From assembly GCF_002575655.3 (NCBI RefSeq), contig NC_053037.3:326395294-326459293 (forward strand): a DNA stretch of 64,000 nucleotides, given 5' to 3'. Both the position numbers and the translations under genes were made by a program. Shown in pieces: positions 35,861 through 47,200 of this stretch. Position 1 is the stretch's first letter; each line of letters begins with the position of its first letter. The notes under the pieces are model-generated. The model was not told the DNA's origin. It did not search any database and was given only the letters and a program-made list of their open reading frames with translations. This DNA is from Aegilops tauschii subsp. strangulata (lineage: Eukaryota > Streptophyta > Magnoliopsida > Poales > Poaceae).

Positions 35861-37150
35861 TCAAGTATAGTAGGGCCGAAGATGAGCGATATTCCACGGC
35901 CGGTGGGTCTCCTCCTCCGATTTACGTGAGTCTTTGCGCTCTCGAACATCTATGAGGTAGTATGACCCGTTGTGTAGATTCTTGCTGACCACAAAGGGTC
36001 CTTCCCAAGGAGGGGATAACTTGTGCATATCCGTCTGATCCTGGATGAGCCAAAGCACCAAATCGCCTTCTTGAAAGGTTCTGGTTCTAACCCGGCGGCT
36101 ATGATAACGACGCAGATCTTGCTGATAAATCGCCGAACGGGCTGCCGCCATGTCACGCTCCTCATCTAACAGGTCAAGAGCTTCCTGCCGTGCCTTCTCG
36201 TTGTCAGCTTCAACATATGCCGCTACACGAGGTGAGTCATGACGGATGTCACTAGGAAGAACCGCTTCCGCTCCATAAACCATGAAGAACGGTGTGTATC
36301 CTGTCGATCTGTTGGGTGTGGTATTGATGCTCCATAACACAGAAGGTAACTCCTCAACCCAACAACCCGGCGTCCGTTGCAAAGGAACCATAAGCCGGGG
36401 TTTGATGCCTCTCAAGATCTCTTGATTGGCCCTCTCCGCTTGACCATTGGACTGGGGGTGAGCCACTGATGATACGTCAAGCCGGATGTGCTCACGTTGA
36501 CAAAACTCCTTCATGGCACCCTTTGACAGATTGGTACCATTGTCTGTTATAATGCTGTGTGGAAAGCCAAACCGGAAAATCACCTTTTTGATGAATTGAA
36601 CCACCGTAGCTGCATCACACTTACTAACTGGCTCTGCCTCCACACACTTCGTGAACTTATCAACCGCCACCAAGAGGTGGGTCTTCTTGTCCTTGGATCT
36701 CTTGAAAGGCCCAACCATATCCAGCCCCCAAGTTGAAAACGGCCAGGTGATTGGAATCATCCTCAATTCTTGAGCCGGTACATGAGCGCGCCTTGAGAAT
36801 TTCTGACAGCCATCACATCTTTTGACCAAGTCCTCGGCATCAGCATGAGCTGTCAACCAATAGAAACCATGACGAAACGCCTTGGCCACCAAAGATTTTG
36901 AACCGGCGTGGTGACCACAATCTCCTTCGTGGATCTCACGCAAAATTTCACGGCCTTCTTCGGGAGACACACAGCGTTGAAACGCCCCCGTCACACTGCA
37001 ATGATGTAATTCTCCATTGATAATAGTCATGGACTTGGACCGCCGGATTATCTGCCTGGCCAAAGTTTCATCCTCTGGTAACTCACCCCGATTCATATAC
37101 GCCAGATATGGAACCGTCCAATCCGGGATAACATGAAGAGCCGCCACCAA
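35861..37150 (-). CDS. Gypsy integrase (uninterrupted 429-codon frame)
   Basis: Integrase inserts the cDNA into host DNA. The minus-strand frame is open and carries a zinc-binding HHCC pattern (HEGDCGHH about residues 94-101, then CDGC about 131-134). The catalytic DDE core follows: D in GLDMVGPF (~165), D in ITDNGTN (~220), E in NGQAERANQE (~256). A C-terminal region ends IAHLRPYYT, typical of gypsy integrase tails without an obvious chromodomain. It is really the C-terminal part of a polyprotein; a TAG immediately upstream (37151-37153 region) separates it from the RNase H part, so the protein could not be made in a normal polyprotein. This is the best-preserved domain of the element. Confidence 0.88.
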   Translation of the reverse strand: MVAALHVIPDWTVPYLAYMNRGELPEDETLARQIIRRSKSMTIINGELHHCSVTGAFQRCVSPEEGREILREIHEGDCGHHAGSKSLVAKAFRHGFYWLTAHADAEDLVKRCDGCQKFSRRAHVPAQELRMIPITWPFSTWGLDMVGPFKRSKDKKTHLLVAVDKFTKCVEAEPVSKCDAATVVQFIKKVIFRFGFPHSIITDNGTNLSKGAMKEFCQREHIRLDVSSVAHPQSNGQAERANQEILRGIKPRLMVPLQRTPGCWVEELPSVLWSINTTPNRSTGYTPFFMVYGAEAVLPSDIRHDSPRVAAYVEADNEKARQEALDLLDEERDMAAARSAIYQQDLRRYHSRRVRTRTFQEGDLVLWLIQDQTDMHKLSPPWEGPFVVSKNLHNGSYYLIDVRERKDSRKSEEETHRPWNIAHLRPYYT

Positions 37151-37844
37151 CTAAGCTTCCGGATCAGGAATAGCCAAATCCTCTTCACCAGGGAGCTTGA
37201 CGGACGGATTATGCAACACATCCAGGAAGACATTAGGTGGAACCGGTTTACGTTGGGAACCTAAACAGCTTAAAGCGTCCGCCGCTTCGTTCTTCCGCCG
37301 GTCCACATGATCCACCTGATAATCTTTGAAGTGACCTGCAACAATATCCACCTCACGACGATATGCCGCCATGAGTGGGTCCTTGGAATCCCAAGTGCCG
37401 GACACTTGTTGAGCCACCAGGTCCAAGTCACCGAAGCACTTAACTCGGCTTAGGTTCATTTCCTTAGCCATCCGAAGACCATGGAGTAAGGCCTCATATT
37501 CAGCTGCATTGTTAGTGCAAGGGAACATTAAACGGAGAACATAACAAAACTTATCACCTCGTGCGGAAGTTAATACGACTCCAGCCCCCGAGCCCTCCAA
37601 TTGCCTGAACCCATCAAAATGAATAGTCCAATAAGTATGATCCGGCTTCTCTTCTAGCGCTTGTAGTTCCGCCCAATCATTGATGAAATCCACAAGTGCC
37701 TGAGATTTGATCGCCATTCGGGGTATGTATTTCAACCCGTGAGGCCCGAGCTCGATAGCCCACTTAGCAATCCGGCCAGTTGCTTCCCTGTTCAGGATTA
37801 TATCCCCCAAAGGAGCAGAGCTGACCACCGTGATGGGATGACCT
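37151..37844 (-). pseudogene. Gypsy RNase H region (archaeal-type-like second RNase H)
   Basis: The minus frame contains FDGF...GSGAGVVL, then NNAAEYEALLHGL, then GDLDLVAQQV and VDHVDRRKNEAADALS, matching the acidic-residue pattern of the RNase HI-type domain found in Tat elements in addition to the usual RNase H. It is cut at its N-terminal side by the copia solo LTR at 37844 and ended by a TAG at the integrase junction. Role in the element: degrading RNA in the RNA-DNA hybrid. Confidence 0.8.
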
Positions 37845-39553
37845 TGTTGGGGAACGTAGTAATTTCAAAAAAATTCCTACGCACACGCAAGATCATGGTG
37901 ATGCATAGCAACGAGAGGGGAGAGTGTTATCCACGTACCCTCGTAGACCGACAGCGGAAGCGTTATCACAACGCGGTTGATGTAGTCGTACGTCTTCACG
38001 ATCCGACCGATCAAGTACCGAACGTACGGCACCTCCGATTTCTACACACGTTCAGCTCGATGACGTCCCTCGAACTCCGATCCAGCCGAGTGTTGAGGGA
38101 GAGTTTCGTCAGCACGACGGCGTGGTGACGATGATGATATTCCACCGACGCAGGGCTTCGCCTAAGCTCCGCGACGGTATTATCGAGGTGTAATCTGGTG
38201 GAAGGGGGCACCGCACACGGCTAAGAGATCTCAAGGATCAATTGTTGTGTCTCTGGGGTGCCCCCTGCCCCCGTATATAAAGGAGCAAGGGGGAGGCAGC
38301 CGGCCAAGGGGAGAGGCGCGCCATAGGGGGGAGTCCTACTCCCACCGGGAGTAGGACTCCTCCTTTCCTTGTGGGAGTAGGAGAAGGGAAGGGGGAAGGA
38401 GAAAGAAGGAAGGGTGCGCCCCCCTTCCCTAGTCCAATTCGGACCAGACCATGGGGAGGGGTGCGGCCACCTTTTGAGGCCTTTCTCTCCTTTCCCGTAT
38501 GGCCCATTAAGGCCCAATACGAATTCCCGTAACTCTCCGGTACTCCGAAAAATACCCGAATCACTCGGAACCTTTCCGAAGTCCGAATATAGTCGTCCAA
38601 TATATCGATCTTTACGTCTCGACAATTTCGAGACTCCTCGTCATATCCCCGATCTCATCCGGGACTCCGAACTCCTTCGGTACATCAAAACTCAATAAAA
38701 CTGTCATCGTAACGTTAAGCGTGTGGACCCTATGGGTTCGAGAACTATGTAGACATGACCGAGACATGTCTCCGGTCAATAACCAATAGCGGGACCTGGA
38801 TGCCCATATTGGCTCCCACATATTCTACGAAGATCTTTATCGGTCAGACCGCATAACAACATACGTTGTTCCCTTTGTCATCGGTATGTTACTTGCCCGA
38901 GATTCGATCGTCGGTATCTCGATACCTAGTTCAATCTCGTTACCGGCAAGTCTCTTTACTCGTTCCGTAATACATCATCCCGCAACTAACTCATTAGTCA
39001 CAATGCTTGCAAGGCTTACAGTGATGTGCATTACTGAGTGGGCCCAGAGATACCTCTCCGACAATCGGAGTGACAAATCCTAATCTCGAAATACGCCAAC
39101 CCAACAAGTACCTTTGGAGACACCTGTAGAGCACCTTTATAATCACCCATTTACGTTGTGACGTTTGGTGGCACACAAAGTGTTCCTCCGGTAAACGGGA
39201 GTTGCATAATCTCATAGTCATAGGAACATGTATAAGTCATGAAGAAAGCAATAGCAACATACTAAACGATCGAGTGCTAAGCTAACGTAATGGGTCAAGT
39301 CAATCACGTCATTCTCCTAATGAGGTGATCCCGTTAATCAAATGACAACTCATGTCTATGGCTAGGAAACATAACCATCTTTGATTAACGAGCTAGTCAA
39401 GTAGAGGCATACTAGTGACACTCTGTTTGTCTATGTATTCACACATGTATTATGTTTCCGGTTAATACAATTCTAGCATGAATAATAAACATTTATCATG
39501 ATATAAGGAAATATATAATACTTTATTATTGCCTCTAGGGCATATTTCCTTCA
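37845..39553 (-). mobile_element. Copia (BARE/WIS-group) solo LTR inside the gypsy pol
   Basis: Plus-strand ends are TGTTGGGGAACG and CATATTTCCTTCA; on the minus strand it begins TGAAGGAAATATGCCCTAGA. It is 1709 bp with no internal region. Flanks are GACCT (37840-37844) and AACCT (39554-39558), a TSD with one mismatch. It interrupts the gypsy polyprotein between RT and the second RNase H. Confidence 0.88.
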
Positions 39554-40777
39554 AACCTTGGAAATATTGCTTAAGCTTCCGGCTTGCCATGAAAACTCCA
39601 TACACCAACTTTTGCCAATGCGGGTACCTCTGCTTGGACTCAATAAGTACCTCACTGATATAGTAAACCGGCCGTTGAACCGGATATTCCTTCCAGCCTC
39701 CTTTCGCTCTACCACAATAGCCACGCTAACAGCCCGAGCATTAGCTGCCACATATAGCAACAATGGCTCCTTGTCAACCGGAGCAGCGAGAACCGGCGGA
39801 TTAGCCAACTGCCGCTTTAAGTCCTCAAATGCTTCATTACCGGCGTCACTCCAGACGAAGTTATCCGTTTTCTTCAGCATCTGATATATAGGGATGGCCT
39901 TCTCGCCCAGGCGACTGATAAACTGGCTCAACGCGGCAATCCGGCCTACCAGGCGTTGAACATCATGGATACACTTCGGTTTGGCCAAAGAGGTGATGGC
40001 TTTGATCTTTTACGGATTAGCTTCAATGCCCCTGTTAGACACCAAAAAACCCAAGAGTTTTCCTGCAGGTACACCAAAGACGCACTTGGCCGGATTAAGC
40101 ATCATTTTATAAACCCGCAGGTTATCAAAGGTTTCCTTCAAGTCATCAATCAATGTCTTTTTCTTCCTTGATTTCACCACAATATCATCCACATAGGCAT
40201 GAACATTGCGACCAATCTGTTTATGAAGACAATTCTGCACACATCGTTGATAAGTCGCCTGGGCACTCTTGAGCCCAAAGGGCATGGACACATAGCAGAA
40301 GGCTCCAAAGGGAGTTATGAAGGCTGTCTTCTCCTGATCCTTAACTGCCATTTTGATCTGATGATAACCAGAATATGCATCCAAAAAGCTTAAACGCTCG
40401 CAACCCGCCGTAGCATCAATAATTTGATCAATACGGGGGAGGGCAAAAGGATCTGCTGGACAAGCTTTGTTGAGATCTGTGTAGTCCACACACATACGCC
40501 AAGTGCCGTTCTTCTTAAGGACCAGCACCAGATTAGCCAACCACTCAGGATGAAATACTTCAACGATAAATCCAGCAGCCAAAAGCCTGGCTACTTCTTC
40601 TCCAATAGCTTTGCGTCTTTCTTCATTGAACCGGTGGAGAAACTGCTTGACCGGTTTATACTTGGGATCAACATTGAGAGTGTTCTCAGCGAGTTCTCTC
40701 GGTACACCTGGCATGTCAGAAGGCTTCCACGCAAAGATGTCCCGATTCTCACGAATGAACTCGATGAGCGCGCTTTC
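39554..40777 (-). pseudogene. Gypsy reverse transcriptase and first RNase H region
   Basis: The minus frame 40010-40714 has the RT core: 'GTWRMCVDYTDLNKACP', 'PRIDQIID', 'DAYSGYHQI', 'FCYVSMPFGLK', and the catalytic YVDD in HAYVDDIVVKS. After a TAA (about 40011-40013) the connection and first RNase H follow (39551-39988). That segment shifts frame near 39690 and is then cut by the solo LTR. The 'D-Y-x-D-L-N' and 'YVDD' residues are intact, but the stop and frameshift make the enzyme incomplete. Confidence 0.9.
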
Positions 40778-41461
40778 CTATTTCGGATCCAAGTTAGCAC
40801 TGATGCTAAACTGCTTGGACGAATCGCCAGGCACGAAGTCAACAAGCTTAGTTTCATCAGCCGATTTAAACTTCAGGGCCGGATCATGCTCTGTAGTTGG
40901 TTTCTTCAATGAAGTCATATCCGCCGGATCAACATTGTCTTTGTAAAATTTCAACTCTTCTGTCTCACAAACCGACTCAGCATAAGCCGCATCACCTTCT
41001 TCACACTCCAGAGCGATCTTGTGGCTCCCATGCACTGTTATAGTTCCCTTGTGGCCCGGCATCTTGAGCTGCAGATAGACATAACAAGGCCATGCCATAA
41101 ACTTAGCATAAGCTGGCCGTCCAAACAGGGCATGATACGGGCTTTTGATTTTCACCACTTCAAAGGTCAAAGTTTCTGATCTCGAGTCATGCTCATCTCC
41201 AAAAGCCACCTCCAGAGCTATTTTACCAATAGGATATGCCGATTTACCAGACACCACGCCATGGAACACCGTATTGGACGGTTTAAGATTTTTATCTGTT
41301 AACCCCATGCGACAGAAGGTTTCATAATAAAGGATATTGATACTACTCCCCCCATCCATGAGTACCTTAGTGAACTTATAACCTCCCACCTGAGGCGCCA
41401 CCACCAACGCCAGATGACCCGGATTGTCAACCCGAGGCGGATGATCTTCTCTACTCCACAC
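40778..41461 (-). pseudogene. Gypsy protease and linker region
   Basis: The minus frame contains VLMDGGSSINILY, a retropepsin-like active-site motif (here D-G-G in place of D-S/T-G), followed by a flap-like region and 'YHALFGRPAYAKF'. TAG codons bound the frame on both sides (about 41467-41469 and 40779-40781), separating it from gag and RT in a polyprotein that should be continuous. Confidence 0.8.
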
Positions 41462-41467
41462 GATTGG

Positions 41468-42472
41468 CTACTCAGACCAGCGCAAGTAACGGGGCACCGC
41501 CGGTTCAACGGAGTTCACTGCCCTCTTATGAAGCTTCTGATCGCGCTTGTCCAGGCTAGTGGTGAAGGCGTGATACTGCCTGCTATTCAACTGCTTCGGG
41601 TTGCTCTGGTAACCCGACTGCTGCTGCTGTTGTTGCTGATTCCCCTGATTATTATAACCACCTTGGTTGCCCTGATTGCTTTGATTGCCATGTCCGTTCT
41701 GGTTACCGTGAAAACCTGAACCGGAACTGCCTCCACCATAACCCGGCCCATGAGACCCGGGGCCCGAACCGCCACCCGGTCCATGATCATACCGAAAAGA
41801 ATCGGAATTTTTGAACTCCTGCATAATGTAACAATCTTTCCAGAGGTGCGTGGACGGGTTCTCCTTCGTCCCGTGCTTTGGGCAAGGCTGGTTCAACAAA
41901 TAAGACAGGCAGTCCGGATTAGGACTTGGTCCTCCACCGCGCTAGGGCGGTTTACCCTTACACCGCTGGCCCTTGTCATGTGTGTTGGTATTAGCCACAA
42001 AGTCTAAACTGTGGTCCACCTTACGCTTGTCGCCGTTTCCATGACCCGCCGTATTGTGGTGCTGCCCCTTGGTGTTGCCGCTCCTTTTTCCCTTCCCTGT
42101 CTTATCATCGTCAGACTCGGGATCCTTGGTACTATCAGAGTCGGCATACTTCACCAGAGCGGCCATGAGAGTTCCCATGTCATTACAATGACGTTTGAGC
42201 CGTCCCAACTTCAACTTCAGGGGTTCAAACCGGCAATTGCCTTCCAATGTTAAAACTGCGGTATCAGCGTTGATGCGGTCCGATGAATGCAAAATCTCCG
42301 AAACCCGGCGCACCCAACGGGTCGTTGACTCTCCTTCCTCCTAGACACAGGCAGCTAAGTCCACAATTGACATGGGCTGCTTGCATGTATCCTTGAAATT
42401 CTGGATAAACCGGGCTCTCAACTTGGCCCATCACCTGATAGAATTAGCCGGTAAGCTCTTCAGCCAAGTGCG
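41468..42472 (-). pseudogene. Gypsy gag, C-terminal half
   Basis: Minus-strand frames 41942-42472 and 41468-41899 encode the rest of gag: a capsid-like part, a basic K/G/H-rich stretch and a Gly/Asn/Gln-rich nucleocapsid-like tail with a CPKHGTKENPSTHLWKDC zinc-knuckle-like spacing. Premature TAGs occur near 41944 and 42341. The frame is continuous with 51144 onwards if Angela copy B and one TSD are removed. Confidence 0.75.
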
Positions 42473-44250
42473 TGTTAGAAATAAGCCCTAGAGGCAATAA
42501 TAAATTGGTTATTATTATATTTCCTTGTTCATGATAATCGTTTATTATCCATGCTAAAATTGTATTGATAGGAAACTCAGATACATGTGTGGATACATAG
42601 ACAACACCATGTCCCTAGTAAGCCTCTAGTTGACTAGCTCGTTGATCAATAGATGGTTACGGTTTCCTGACCATGGACATTGGATGTCGTTGATAACGGG
42701 ATCACATCATTAGGAGAATGATGTGATGGACAAGACCCAATCCTAAGCCTAGCACAAGATCGTGTAGTTCGTTTGCTTAGAGCTTTTCTAATGTCAAGTA
42801 TCATTTCCTTAGACCATGAGATTGTGCAACTCCCGGATACCGTAGGAATGCTTTGGGTGTACCAAACGTCACAACGTAACTGGGTGACTATAAAGGTGCA
42901 CTACAGGTATCTCCGAAAGTGTCTGTTGGGTTGGCACGAATCGAGACTGGGATTTGTCACTCCGTGTAAACGGAGAGGTATCTCTGGGCCCACTCGGTAG
43001 GACATCATCATAATGTGCACAATGTGACCAAGGAGTTGATCACGGGATGATGTGTTATGGAACGAGTAAAGAGACTTGCCGGTAACGAGATTGAACAAGG
43101 TATCGGGATACCGACGATCGAATCTCGGGCAAGTAACATAGCGATAGACAAAGGGAATTGTATACGGGATTGATTGAATCCCCGACATCGTGGTTCATCC
43201 GATGAGATCATCGTGGAACATGTGGGAGCCAACATGGGTATCCAGATCCCGCTGTTGGTTATTGGCCGGAGAACGTCTCGGTCATGTCTGCATGGTTCCC
43301 GAACCCGTAGGGTCTACACACTTAAGGTTCGATGACGCTAGGGTTATAGGGAATAGATATGCGTGGTTACCGAATGTTGTTCAGAGTCTCGGATGAGATC
43401 CCGGACGTCACGAGGAGTTTCGGAATGGTCCGGAGGTAAAGATTTATATATGGGAAGTCCTGTTTTGGTCATCGGAAAAGTTTCGGGTGCTATCGGTAAC
43501 GTACCAGGACCACCGGGAGGGTCCCGGGGGTCCACCAGGTGGGGCCACCAGCCCCAGAGGGCTGCGTGGGCCAAGTGTGGGAGGGGACCAGCCCCAGGTG
43601 AGCTGGTGCGCCCCCCACCAAGGCCCAAGGCGCAGGAAAAGGGGAAGGGGGGAAACCCTAGGCTCAGATGGGCCTAAGGCCCACCTAGTGGTGCGCCCCC
43701 CTCTCTCCCCCCTTGGCCGCCCCTCCAAGTCCCATCTAGGGCTGGCTACACCCCTTTGGGGGGAACCCTAGATGGGGGCGCAGCCCCTCCCCCTCCCCTA
43801 TATATAATGGGGGTTTTGGGGCTGCCAGGGACACGAGAAGATCTCCCTCTTGGCGCAGCCCTACCCCTCTTCCTCCTCCTCTCCCGCGGTGCTTGGCGAA
43901 GCCCTGCAGGATTGCCACGCTCCTCCATCACCACCACGCCATCGTGCTACTGCTGGACGGAGTCTTCCCCAACCTCTCCCTCTCTCCTCGCTGGATCAAG
44001 GCGTGGGAGACGTCATCGGGCTGCACGTGTGTTGAACGCGGAGGCGCCGTGGTTCGGCGCTTAGATCGGAATCAACCGCGATCTGAATCGCTACGAGTAC
44101 GACTCCTTCATCCGCATTCTTGCAACGCTTCCGCATCGCGATCTACAATGGTATGTAGATGCACTCCCCTTCCCCTCGGTGCTAGATTACTCCATAGATT
44201 GATCTTGGTGATGCGTAGAAAATTTCGAATTTCTGCTACGTTCCCCAACA
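42473..44250 (+). repeat. 5' LTR of Angela copy B
   Basis: Begins TGTTAGAAATAAGCCCTAGA and ends TACGTTCCCCAACA. A TATATATAA promoter motif lies at 43799-43807, followed by a C/T-rich leader. Confidence 0.95.
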
Positions 44251-47200
44251 GTGGCATCATGAGCTAGGTCTATGCGTAGTTTCTATGCACGAGTAGAACA
44301 CAAAGTAGTCGTGTGCGTCGATTTTGTCAATTTACTTGCCATTACTAGTCTTATCTTGATTCGGCGGCATCGTGGGATGAAGCAGCCCGGACCGACCTTA
44401 CGCGTACTCTTACGTGAGACAGGTTCCACCGACTGACATGCACTAGTTGCATAAGGTGGCTAGCGGGTGTCTGTCTCTCCCACTTTAGTCGGATCGGATT
44501 CGATGAAAAGGGTCCTTATGAAGGGTAAATAGAAATTGGCATATCACGTTGTGGCTTTTGCGTAGGTAAGAAACGTTCTTGCTAGAAACCCATAGCAGCC
44601 ACGTAAAACATGCAACAACAATTAGAGGACGTCTAACTTGTTTTTGCAGGGTATGCTATGTGATGTGATATGGCCAAAAGGATGTGATGAATGATATATG
44701 TGATGTATGAGATTGATCATGTTCTTGTAATAGGAATCACGACTTGCATGTCGATGAGTATGACAACCGGCAGGAGCCATAGGAGTTGTCTTAATTTATT
44801 GTATGACCTGCGTGTCAATGAAAACGCCATGTAATTACTTTACTTTATTGCTAACCGTTAGCCATAGTAGTAGAAGTAATAGTTGGCGAGACAACTTCAT
44901 GAAGACACGATGATGGAGATCATGGTGTCATGCCGGTGACGAAGGTGATCATGCCGCGCCTCGAAGATGGAGATCAAAGGCGCAAGATGATATTGGCCAT
45001 ATCACGTCACTTTATGATTTGCATGTGATGTTTGTCATGTTTACATCTTATTTGCTTAGAACGATGGTAGCATAAATAAGATGATCCCTCACTAAAATTT
45101 CAAGAGACGTGTTCCCCCTAACTGTGCACCGTTGCGAAGGTTCGTTGTTTTGAAGCACCACGTGATGATCGGGTGTGATAGATTCTAACGTTCGCATACA
45201 ACGGGTGTTGACGAGCCTAGCATGTACAGACATGGCCTCGGAACACATGCGAAACACTTAGGTTGACTTGACGAGCCTAGCATGTACAGACATGGCCTCG
45301 GAACACAAGAGATCGAAAAGTCGAACATGAGTCGTATAGTAGATGCGATCAACATGGAGATGTTCACCGATGATGACTAGTCCGTCTCACGTGATGATCG
45401 GACACGGCCTAGTTTGACTCGGATCATGTATCACTTAGATGACTAGAGGGATGTCTATCTGAGTGGGAGTTCATTAAATAATCAGATGAACTTAATTATC
45501 ATGAACATAGTCAAAAGGTCTTTGCAAATTATGTCATAGCTTACGTTTTAGTTCTACTGTTTAAGATATGTTCCTAGAGAAAATTTAGTTGAAAGTTGAT
45601 AGTAGCAATTATGCGGACTGGGTCCGTAAACTGAGGATTGTCCTCATTGCTGCACAGAAGGCTTATGTCCTTAATGCACTGCTCGGTGTGCTGAACCTCA
45701 GCGTCGTCTGTACATGTTGCGAAACATCTGACATACACGTTTTGATGACTACGTGATAGTTCAGTGCGTAATGCTAACGGTTTAGAATTGTGGCACCAAA
45801 GACGTTTTGAAACGTCACAGAACATATGAGATGTTCCGAAGACTGAAATTGGGATTTCAGACTAGTGCCCACGTCAAGAGGTATGAGACCCCTGACAAGT
45901 TTCTTAAGCCTGCAAACTAAGGGAGAAAAACTCAATCGTTGAGCATGTGCTCAGATTGTCTGAGTACCACAATCGCTTGAATCGAGTGGGAGTTAATCTT
46001 CCAGATGAGATAGTGATGGTTCTCCATAGTCACTGCCACCAAGCTATTAGAGCTTCGTGATGAACTATAACATATCAGGGATAGATATGATGATCCTTGA
46101 GCAACTCGCGATGTTTGACACCGCGAAAGTAGAAATCAAGTAGGAGCATCAATTGTTGATGGTTAGTAAAACCACTAGTTTTAAGAAGGGCAAGGGAAGA
46201 AGGGATACTTCATGAAACAGCAAATCATTTGCTGCTCTAGTGAAGAATACCAAGGTTGAACCCAAACCCGAGACTAAGTGCTTCTGTAATGAGGGGAACG
46301 GTCACTGAAGCAGAACTACCCTAGATACTTGGTAGATGAGAAAGCAGGCAAGGTTGACAGAAGTTTATTGGATATACATTATATGAATGTGTACTTTATT
46401 AGTACTCCTAGCAGCACCAGGGTATTAGATACCGGTTCGGTTGCTAAGTGTTAGTAACTCGAAATAAAAGCTGCGGAATAAACGGAGACTAGCTAAAGGT
46501 GAGATGACGATATGTGTTGGAAGTGTTTCCAAGGTTGATGTGATCAAGCATCGCATGCTCCCTCTACCATCGAGAATGGTGTTAAACCTAAATAATTGTT
46601 ATTTGGTGTTTGCGTTGAGCATAAACATGATTGGATTATGTTTATCGCAATACGGTTATTCATTTAAGGAGAATAATGGTTACTCTGTTTATTTGAATAA
46701 TACCTTCAATGGTCTTGCACCTAAAATGAATCTCGATCGCAGTGATACACATGTTCGTGCCAAAAGATATAAAATAGTAATGATAGTACCACATACTTGT
46801 GGCACTGCCATTTGAGTCATATTGGTATAGAACGCATGAAGAAGCTCCATGTAGATGGATCTTTGGACTCACTCGTTTTTGAAAAGATTGAGACATGCGA
46901 ACCATGTCTATTGGTATATATGCATGAAGAAACTCCATGCAGATGGATCGTTTGGACTCACTTGATTTTGAATCACTTGAGACATGCAAATCATACCACA
47001 TGGGCAAGATGACTGAAAGGCCTCGATTTCAGTAAGATGGAACAAGAGAGCAACTTGTTGGAAGTAATACATTTGATGTGTGCAGTCCAATGAGTGCTGA
47101 GGCACGCAGTGGATATCGATATGTTCTTACTTCACAGATGATTTGAGTAGATGCTGAGAATATTTACTTGATGAAACATAAGTCTGAATTATTGAAAGGT

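Noticed and set aside
36000..41720. Plus-strand ORFs opposite gypsy pol
   Set aside because: Shadows of the minus-strand gag-pol frames; unlike the 30.1-34.5 kb antisense gene they have no domain patterns or splice signals.
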